DNA of 64,000 bases from Agelaius tricolor (taxonomy: Eukaryota; Chordata; Aves; Passeriformes; Icteridae). Position 1 is the stretch's first letter, and each line of letters begins with the position of its first letter. The stretch is taken from positions 19,680,244 to 19,744,243 of the forward strand of contig JALJCS010000004.1 in the NCBI GenBank assembly GCA_023055355.1, given 5' to 3'. The notes below the pieces were generated by a model. That model did no database searches and was not told the origin of the DNA. It saw only the letters and a list, made by a program, of their open reading frames with translations. The position numbers were made by a program, and so were the translations under genes. Shown one piece after another: positions 54,501 to 64,000 of this stretch.

Positions 54501-57500
54501 TGTAGGTTCCTCTGGCATTGTGTGCTGATGTGAAGGCAAGCCTTGTTGCTGATGTGAAGGCACAGTCTTATAGAGTTTGAGTTCTGATGTCAAGTGATGA
54601 ATTTCTTTCTGATGCCCTCAGCTCAGGCATGGGTCACAACTAATTTAAGGACTTGGTAGCATATGCTACAGGATTCTTAGGAGAGCTGGGTTTGTATTTT
54701 GGAAGGCTAGTGGAATGTGGTTTCCTGTGTTTAGTTTTATATAGAGAGATCCCAGTGGGTGGTTCATTGGATAAAACTCAGCAGGCAGAGGTCCAGAGAG
54801 AGATTACAGTATCTACAGGTTCCATACTCCTCTTTCCAGGATTTATGCCTAGATACAGGACTCTGCAAAGTCTCTTAAGCTCAAAAGCTGCCTGGGGCTG
54901 TATGAAGAACCTGGCAGCCGTGAGGTCTCAGAACACTACATTGTTGATGCCAGGACACAGACCTTTTGTTTCACAAGCTTGTTTGAGAGGCAAGCAGATG
55001 TGGAACTCAAGTTTATCCTCTTCAGAATGAATATCCAGGCTTCCCTGAAGGCTCTACATGTATTTTGAGTAGATCAGTTGTTTTGAATGACTGATCTTCT
55101 TGAAGATGAAGATCCCGACCTTTTAACAGACTGCTGTGATGTCAGAATACTGTAATTTTGGATCTAGTTTGCTGTATGTACTTGAAAAGCCAGGCTTCTG
55201 TTCCACTTGGTCTATGAGTTCTTGGGCTGGTAAGGTTTAAACTCTCCAGACTTCCAAGAAGAAACAAAAGTAAGTCATCTGTGAGTCTGCTGCTAGTCTG
55301 TCACATCTCTACTCAAGGATTAGCATTTCAGGTACTGATGTAGTATTGTTTTTTCTGCTTTTGTGGTGTAGTAACTACAGATGTGCTTTATCACCTGTTA
55401 CTGACGTAGTACCTCAGACATACTGGGTTTATGGACAAGGCCATGGCATATTCTGAGATTTATGGCTTGACCTCTTTACACTTCTCATGTGATGTCAGGG
55501 CATAAGCAGCGTGTGTTTTGGCTCATGTGGTCACCATTCTTGCTACTGTTAATAGTTCATCATTCTCTTATAAGTTAGGCCAGTGCTTGTGTTCAACTGG
55601 TGTTTCGGAAGACCATTTTGAGACAGACCATATTAATTTAAAATTCATTCATTTCCTGATTTAACAGCTCCTTAAATCTTAAATATTTGTTTCTTGTCCT
55701 GAAATTCTGTTTAGTATTACCAGCAGTATAATACCTCTTAAATATGATCTGAGTTTTCCTGTCCTGGTTGCAAAGTATTCTATTTTCTCCACTAGATCTT
55801 GGATTTATTCCTGGAAGTACTGCTATTGTCCTTGCATTACACAGATCATGCAGAGCTAGCAGAAGAATTGCTAGATCATCCTACTCTGTCATCTCAGTTC
55901 TGGTCTGCTGGAACAAAACCAGGGTTGAAATTTTTGAATCAGAATGAATGCCTTTTTGATTCATAGGGACCCTACAGTTCTGAATCCCAGTTAAAGAAAG
56001 ACAAAAGGTGAAACATGGATCATATCAGCCTCTTCTCTAGAAGTTGAAGATTACTGTAGGCAACTACAGATTCCACAAAGCATTAATAAGGAATTTAAAT
56101 TATTATATCTAATAACTCATGTAGAATATAAGGAATTTGTCAAGGTAAATGTAGCAGTCACATGCAGAAGCAGTCATGGTTTGAATTTAAAACCTATCTC
56201 ACCTTTCACAGAGCTTTATTGTTTAAAAAATCAATTCAGACTGAGCTGTAAACACATGCTAGAAAATGCAGAGGGATGTAATAATTGTTTAATGTAGATT
56301 TGAACTTTTAATCATGCATTTTTGAGATCCCAGTGTGCTTGAATTTTCTTTATCATTAGCCCTATTTCTAAATGCTTAGTTGTCATGATTCTTTATGGCT
56401 GGTGTTGTTAATAATGTTCTTACATTTAGGCAGACAGAGTCTCAGAAGCATTTTAGTCCTTTGCCACTGGGAGTCAGGATTTCCTAACATATGCATCTTC
56501 CCATTACACACTGGCTGGGAGCCAGTGCTAATTCTTTACTGTGAAGGGAAACACCATTCTTTAACGTCAAAGCCTTTGTATATTAGGAAAATTCTTTGTG
56601 CTAAAGACATCAACACTAAAAGTTGCCATCATTTGAAATATTAAGCCAGGTTTAACCTTTCCTGCAGATGGCCAGGGAATTCTAACCACAATTAGTTTTG
56701 TTTGCTCGAGGGTCTGTTTGTATCTCATGGTAATTACACTGTCCTACAAAACCTGTTTCTGGAAAGGATACACATTTTCTATGTGGATGAGGAAGCAAAA
56801 GAGACTAGTCAGAGACTAATCAAAAGAGACTAGAGACTCCTTTGCCTTGACTTCTGGTTAGAATGGTGCACAGCAACAAGAGAGGTTCCTCTCACCTGAT
56901 AGGTAACACTTTCATAAGGTTGCTCTAAATATGAGCTTTTAGGTGAAATACAATGCAACCTTAGCAGTAAGAATCATTTTATAGTTAGATTTTAGGAGGG
57001 GATTTTCTGTCAAATGACATACAGTGAAAAATGTGTGATACTAAGAAGCCCAGTGAAGCAGAACTTTTTTTATTTTGTGTATTACATGACTGGCAATTTG
57101 TCTTGGGTCTGAAGATGCAAAAGTCTAAACAATCCCTGTGCAAACACCCCCAAATGACAGAAGGGAGCAACTGGAGGGACACTGGAAACAGAGACCATAT
57201 CTCTGACTGAAAATGCCTTGAGTCAAATTCCTTACAGACTATGGAAAATCTACCAATATGTAGGCAATTATAGTTCTCTACTGGAGAGCTTCAAGTGGAG
57301 TACTTAAAGCAGATTTCTGAAAACCCAAACACCCAAGGTGCAGGTGCTTTTGGAGCCCTGATCAATTATGTTAGTGGATCTACACAAGACAGAATTGTGA
57401 GAAAGGGAGAAAGGCTGAAAATGCAAATGGTTGTGGCTGATGCCTTTAGCAGGGCAATATCCCCTTGTACTCTTGATGGAGAAAATTTTTGAGCAAAGGT

Positions 57501-58314
57501 CCTTATTTCTTAACATTCTCTGCATTGTCTCATCATAACCCAATAGGACAAACTGTTTCCTCAAATAGTTTAAGAAGAAATTGTTGCAGTGAGTCAGCTA
57601 TAGAAATGAATGGATCTTCGGTGGATGGTCCTTGGCAATCATTTCTTCTTCTAAGCAAATCAGAAGGTTCTTTCAGATAATACAAGCTTTATGCTTTGTG
57701 ATGGCTAATTTAGCTCTCTTTCTCCTTTCTCTCACAGGCATTTTTCTAGTTTTAGTTTTATCTTTCTTTATACACTCAGCTCAGCTGACAATTGTTAATA
57801 ACTTAATTTCCAAAAATGAGGCCATGGCCCTTTCTCTGACTTTGCCTAAAAATCTGATGGGAATGGGGGGCCTCAGAAAATCAGGAGAAAACCATTCTAT
57901 GTTTGTTCTGCACATGGTTACGTGAAACTGATCATAAATGGATCATTACATTAAATAGCATTTGCAGCTATAGAATTACAGCTATTGCAAACGTCTTTGT
58001 GGATGTACATTTTTGTGACTCTATTTTGAGTATTTATGTCTATAATTCACCTTTTTTCCTTTGATTTTTGAATATTTAGTTCTTTAAATTTGCATCTAAT
58101 TAAAAAATAAGAAAAAAAAAACAGTTAAAATTTATCCATCAAACCTGGATCAGATCTAATTTATATTCAGTGAAAATTATTAAGGTCCAAATCTTTTCTA
58201 CTGTTGGGCCTTCATTTCAATGGGCTTAATGTAGTTCCTCAGGAAAAAAATATAATGATGGAAGGTGATGCTATGAAATGACTGGAAAGCCAGCAACATG
58301 ACTAGGCTCCAAAA

Positions 58315-58386
58315 TAAAAATAAAAATAAAAATAAAAATAAAAATAAAAATAAAAATAAAAATAAAAATAAAAATAAAAATAAAAA
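58315..58386. repeat. (TAAAAA)12 hexanucleotide microsatellite
   Basis: Twelve uninterrupted TAAAAA units (72 bp). On the minus strand it reads as a Leu-Phe dipeptide run, which is not a gene. Confidence 0.97.
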
Positions 58387-59164
58387 TGTATTTCTGAGAA
58401 ATTCCATGTGATTTTCACTCCCTGTAGACTTTCATTTATTTGAAGTTGGCTCACATTATTTTTATTTTTTCATATTATTGGGATTTGATTGCTGTCCAGT
58501 ATATTTTTCTTGTAAAGGTCCAAAATTATGCAGTGAAGGAAATATTCTGGAAGTCTCTAGAAGACTGATTATTTTTTGGCCTGGTTTTAACTTCTCTTGT
58601 TTATCCATTAGGCAAGTGACAGGTGAATGAAAACAATTTCAAAATTCATTATTACTGTTTTTGCAAAACTGTAAAAAATGGAAAGATCCTTGTCGCCTTA
58701 CTATTTCTTAACAATTTTATATTCCTCTCTTGTACCTGGCAAGAAGTGGATTAACTATAGTGATGATAAGAACTTTTGAAAAACTGAATTTGGTAAGCAT
58801 TTTTCTCAAAATTATCCTCCCATTTACCAGGCTGGCTTTACAGGGATCTGCAAGTCTTTTCCCTTGTTATCTAACACAGCAGGGTGCTGGATATTGCTAC
58901 AGCTGTACCTCCAAGTATTTCTCCAGTACCAAGAGCATTTTTATATTACTCTGTCCCTTGAGCTCTTCTAGACATGGATCACTCTAAAAATATATGCTTA
59001 CTTTCAAAGAGTGTAATGGGCTAAAAAAAAGTGAATGTGTGTTCTTTACTGCCTTTATCTGCCCTCAAAAATCTGTAAATACAGATAAATAGGTTACCTT
59101 TAAAGTAGTTCTTGGAACAGTGCAGAGGAGGACTAAAAACAAAATCAAAGTACCAGGTTTGTTT

Positions 59165-59200
59165 TTTGGTTGGTTGGTGTGTTGGTTGGTTGGTTTTTTG
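59165..59200. repeat. (GGTT)n low-complexity tract
   Basis: Imperfect GGTT units followed by a T run. Confidence 0.85.
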
Positions 59201-62200
59201 AGGCTTTCAAATTACATTTGGCTCTTGATGAAACAGTTAAATAGAGTGCCTTTAGAATTAATGTTCCCTTTCTTTTCTTCAAAGGAAATTAACCATTAAT
59301 CCTGGTGAATGTCTTGTATAAATACTTTAAGATTGACAGTTAGAATTTATTTAGGAGTCAAATGAGTTTTTATCCTCCATTAACTTTACAGATTGCTAGA
59401 ATGAAAATCATTCTTTCCACTGTCTCTTTTTCTATACATGGCTTCTATCCAGCAAATTCCTTGATTTACATGTTTAAAAGTATGTGTCAACCCAAGACTA
59501 TATCCATACAAGTTGGAAAGACTTTCCCTTAAGAAGGCTTAGCAGCTGAGTCCAGCAGAGTATCATCAGGTCCAGGGTACTTAACTAAGAGAGCAGCACA
59601 TCTGTCAGGGATGTGGCAGACTCCTGCAGCTACCAAAATCAAGGAATGGACCCAGAAATTTTCTATTCAACGTGCCTCTCTCTCTCTTTTTTTTTTTTTT
59701 TTTTTTTGTGGGGCTGGATAGGCTTGTTTTCCCTTGGAAAGCAAGGGGTATCTGACGAGGAAAGCTGTAAATTCTTCCACACTTTGACTGAGTACAAGGC
59801 CACCCACTGGACACCTTCCTGACTGAGGCCATACTGCACTGCACTGTGTAGCAGCATGCAATGAAGGACTTGCCTGTTCTGCAAACACTCCTACTCCTTC
59901 TGCACACATCCATGGCTTTTCAATTGCTCAGTGACAGCTCCAAGCTTCACTGACAGCAGCAGTGTTATCCATGTAATCCAAGGTGTGGGGAGGTGTGTTG
60001 TGTGACCCCAGAAATCAGGCTACACTGATGAGGTTTACACACTGTTCCACCTGGTTGTGGTCATAGCCTTTCCCACAACTTGCTGAAATAGGTGACAAAT
60101 CCCAGTGAAGTATTTCAATTGTTTTCAGCAGGTTTTAGCTGAAGTCCAGAGTGAGTCATCTGTTATTTATTGTGTCAGGTTGGAAATTAGTATCTTAATA
60201 ACAGATAGATGGCACGAACAAAAGGAAAGAGAGAAAAATACAGCAATGAAAAGTATAGAGTATCTGATGTGGAGGCACTAAAACCAGCAGGGAACTCTGG
60301 ACACATTACTCTTGTTTCCTTTTTTTTAAATATCTACACAATACCTTTTTGCAGTCCATTGGACATTGTATTGAAAAGACTTGCTCCATTTTCAAACTGA
60401 TTGTATTATTTGCCTAATTATACTGCCACTTCTGTTTGGATACTGAGTGCTATAAATTAAAGGAGTCTAAACTGTGAGTAATTACAGACATCTCAATGTT
60501 TGGCTTTCCAAGTTCTGTGGGCCACAGGTGTGCCTGAGAACAGCACTCAGAGCTGGAGCCGGCAGAAATCCACAGTAAGAAAAACATTTCTCCAAAGACA
60601 CACTGGAATTGAAAACCAGATTTCCACTCATTCAGACTGGAAAGCTCTTTTAAAATGAGATAAAAAATACCAAAGTAGGTGTTGTAGAGGGCAGACAGAA
60701 TCACTAGCACAGGTATACTGCTCATTTAACACATTCAGTACTGTGGTTGTGAAACATTGATCAAGCCACAATACCAGGGGTTAGAAATTATGGAATGCTA
60801 CTAACTGCAGTCCTGTTTAATTTCTTCTGCTTGTATTTCCTGAGCAAGCTGTACAGGCAGAGCTAGGTCCTGTTTGCAAAATACTCCCTTAGGATCCATT
60901 CATATGTTCAGGATCTGTACCATACTGTTGTTAAAGCCAAATAAACAAACAAACAAAAAAAAATCCACTTCTGCAAGATAGAAAATTCCTCAGCACAAAC
61001 GTGGTTGGGGTTTGTAGAGTTTGGTAGGGATTTTATTTTTTTATTTGTTCTGATTGGTTGTTTTGAGGTTGGTTTGTGGGTTTTTTTGTTGTTGGTGGTG
61101 GTTTTTTGTTTGTTTGCTTTTGTGGTTTTTTAGTAGAAACAAGTATTTTTAAAATGAAAAATAAAGTATGTTGTCCTCAGATACAATAAAAATACAGCTG
61201 TAGCGCTTTAGATTAGCAGAGAACACAGTTAATGAATTTGGATTTGGTGATGCAGGAAACTATACAGAAATTATGTCTGCTAATATAGAATTAAGTAGTG
61301 AATAAAAAAGGAACCCACACAGCCCAGGACAAAATATACCTTACTCCCACAAAGACCTGTTAAGATGCTAATTCATTCAGCTGTCCTCCCTGCTATAGGC
61401 TGAGTTTCCAATCTGCTCTGCTGTGTCCTCTGCCTCTTGTCCTGCCTGCTCCAAGAAATAAGCAGGTAACATAGTGAGTTCACTGACTAGCATAAAACAA
61501 CTCATCTCCCAAGCCTTTCTGCATACTAAAAGGATATTTAAAACTGTCTGTTGTGTCTTGCTGGTCCCTTAAGGGACCTTAAGTAAACTCTTCAATTTAC
61601 TCTCCTATCTGTAAATTTCCACTGAATATGAACACCACCTAAGATTTAGTGCTTCTCTCTTTATATTCAAATGTTGCTGTAGTACTTCAAGAAGGCCTTT
61701 CAAGATCAGTTCTTGTGCCACTTGGGCATTCATTTTGCTACACTGATTTTCAGAACATCTTTGTAACTCTCTAAACTATCTAAATAGGAGGGGAGTGATT
61801 CTGGAATGCTGTATATCCTAAACAACTTCATACTTCATTCTGATTTATTATCTTTTCGGTAAATTTCAAAAAGCAGCACATTATCCTATCTGACAGCAAA
61901 TTCCCAAGTGGTCTAAGGCCAGAAGAAGTTAGATGTAAAAGTCTTAGAAATACATCTTATAACACATTGAACTGGCCAATTTGGTTCCACTTTTAATTTT
62001 CCTTAAATTAGTTTTTACTCCATTATTTAAAATAAAAAAAAAAAAAATTTAAAGAAGAAAAAAGACAATAAACTGTCCTGGTGTTTGAAAAGCTAGGCTT
62101 TTTACTCTAGGACACTTAGGACTTTTAAACAGAGATGTAATGCCTTGAATCTTCAAAGACTATCATAAATCTGTCATAGGGAGGGAGAGACATAAGAAAC

Positions 62201-64000
62201 ATTGGAAATTGTTTTTTGGCTCTCTCCTTTGCAGAATTGCTTTAATTTTCTGAAGAGCTATCCCTGGGTAATTCATTTGTCAGCATGAGAGTTTTATTGT
62301 TTTTTAATATATTGGTTTATTCTTATAAGAGATGGAGGAAAGCCATCTGGAGTACTTGTTTGTTGGCTGACAGTGCTGGTTGCAGCCATACAGTTCTGTA
62401 CAGACAAGGAGTTGCAGAGAAAGTCCAAATGGCTTGTTTGATCCTCGTTTTTATGTTGCTCTAGTTTTGGCTGCCCTTCTGATTGCCCACGAGAAGGATG
62501 GCCACAACATCACTATACTTTTTAAGACCATCTCGTTTTGTTTATAGAGCTCTTCAAACAGAAGGTCACTGTAGGTGTCTGCTCCAGCTGTTGCTCTGTT
62601 CTTTCCCACTCACTGCATTTACACTCACAATATCCTTTTATTTATAGTTTCACCATTCTCCCAGCCTGGGACCATGACGGGGTCATTTGCCACTAGAGTT
62701 GCTTTTATAGGTTGAAGGTTCAAAGGATGTTTTGTCCCTTTCATACACAGAACTGCAGCTTAGAAAGAGGGCAAGAAAAAGGGCAGTCCTTCCTCCTTTC
62801 TTCTGTCATGGAGACAGATGTCCTCTAAAACTGCACACAAGATGCAGCACACATTTCAGGTCTGCTGTCAGTGTGCTTGCTGTTTCCTCAGACTTCATTA
62901 CTTGAGTAGTGTAAGGTGGTCAAAACTTGCAGTTTGCAAAGAGCTTTGAGGGGCAAAGAGGAACAACTGGAAGGGAGCAAGTTTATCTCATCCTCTGCTC
63001 AAACAGGTGTTCTGATTTGTTGCAAATTGATCTGCTGGACCCAAAGCCAGCTTTCTGCATTCTTGCTCTCCCACAGGCGCTGGCCCAAGGCCTCTTCTTA
63101 GCGAATGAGCACAAATGGATGAGACAAAATTTCTGGGTAATAATTCAGCAAGTCTGATTCCTATTCAAGGCAATGCTCTCTGTCTTCTGTATGATAAAAT
63201 CAGAATACATGCCAGCAAGAGACATTTTGCCAAAAACCATGCACAATTTTTGCCATGAGTGTGCACCTGAATTCCTGCCACTTGCAGAGAGCCTGCAATC
63301 TGATACTCTATTGACATTTCCAAGCTTTGCCTGTCACTTTTTCAGCAAACTTCATCTGGATTTCAGGTTGCCCGTAAAACTTGAAAGCAGGTTTAGTAGC
63401 AAAAATTTACAATGTGAACATCTAGTTAGAGGAGACCTTATTGAGCCCTTTTAAAGGAGAGCCTTGCCTTTAAAAATGAGTAAATAAAGAGTTTCTACTT
63501 CTTTTCCTCATGAAACTACATTGAAAATATGAACAGCAATAAATCAACTGCTGAAAAAAATGGCAATGTAGAGCTGGGCTCCCCTCCTGCATAGAAATGA
63601 CATCGGAAAAATCACACACATTTCCCTTTCCCTTCTAATTGACCTTGTAAAATTTAAGCTATAGCCTCCCTAAAATGCCTTTCAGTGCTGCAAAATCCCA
63701 AGAAAGGTTCAGACTATGAGAGCGCAAATGTTAAAATTGTCAAGGAATTAAAAAAAAATAATACAGAAAATGCTGCATCCCGTCCATCCTTGTTTACCCC
63801 TCCTCTTGTGTAAAAAGATAAGTTCCACTTGTTAAAATGCTTATCTTATCCATCAAAATTATTTCAAACTGTTCTGCAAAGCTGTGCTTGTGTAGGGGAT
63901 CTGGCATCCACATTCATTTGTTTAACATATGCTGACAGTGTTCATCTATAAATATTATGATAACAAGGGGAAGAAGTCCTGTGCGTCTTATTTCTGAATT

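Larger units (their letters stand above)
48524..64000. other. Intergenic region without recognised gene
   Basis: 15.5 kb of AT-rich sequence. I see only scattered reading frames under 130 codons, with no splice context or known domain. Short duplications include a GCTGATGTGAAGGCA pair near 54523 and 54550. T/G-rich and A-rich tracts occur near 59160-59200, 60940-60962, 61070-61135 and 62030-62050. By synteny HSD17B3 would follow SLC35D2, but none of its conserved motifs was found. Confidence 0.55.

Noticed and set aside
58198..58407. Minus-strand ORF with a Leu-Phe repeat that looks like a membrane protein
   Set aside because: It is the translation of the TAAAAA microsatellite.
59605..59913. 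Overlapping minus-strand ORFs with Lys runs
   Set aside because: They read through a poly-T tract (59689-59707); no homology or splice support.

Overview
The window is vertebrate nuclear DNA, almost certainly from a bird and probably a songbird (passerine). Exons with GT/AG borders are split by AT-rich introns, promoters are CpG islands, and the repeats are of avian type: 5'-truncated CR1 LINEs and LTRs of endogenous retroviruses. I recognised the LTR families from memory of avian consensus repeats, without a database search. Three protein genes can be read exon by exon: HABP4 (minus strand, exon 1 only), ZNF367 (plus, complete, 5 exons, 336 codons) and SLC35D2 (plus, complete, 12 exons, 333 codons). 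Their order and orientation match the human 9q22 block HABP4-ZNF367-SLC35D2. In birds this block is expected on the Z chromosome (inference from known synteny, not seen here).

Layout. 1-7387 is HABP4 intron 1 and runs off the left edge. 7388-7676 is HABP4 coding exon 1, and about 7150-8250 is its CpG-island promoter. 8259-8880 is an antisense ERV LTR, followed by a second GC-rich block to about 9115. 9116-16375 is intergenic and holds several LTRs, one nested inside another, and a CR1 piece. About 16390-17474 is the ZNF367 CpG-island promoter with clustered E2F-like and CCAAT motifs. 17475-22033 is ZNF367, with a long 3' UTR to about 24410. About 24560-25036 is the SLC35D2 promoter. 25037-46487 is SLC35D2, whose introns carry CR1 and LTR insertions, with a 3' UTR to about 48523. 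From there to 64000 I see no gene, only microsatellites and low-complexity tracts.

The three genes do not form one pathway. HABP4 is an RNA- and hyaluronan-binding regulator, ZNF367 a zinc-finger transcription factor linked to the cell cycle, and SLC35D2 a Golgi nucleotide-sugar transporter. HABP4 and ZNF367 are divergent; ZNF367 and SLC35D2 are in tandem with under 700 bp between the last ZNF367 poly(A) signal and the SLC35D2 start codon.

I found no previously undescribed system. The points worth a second look are regulatory and structural: an LTR beside the HABP4 CpG island, the ZNF367 promoter motif cluster, the close ZNF367/SLC35D2 spacing, the nested LTR, and the absence of a readable HSD17B3 in the 15 kb where synteny would place it.
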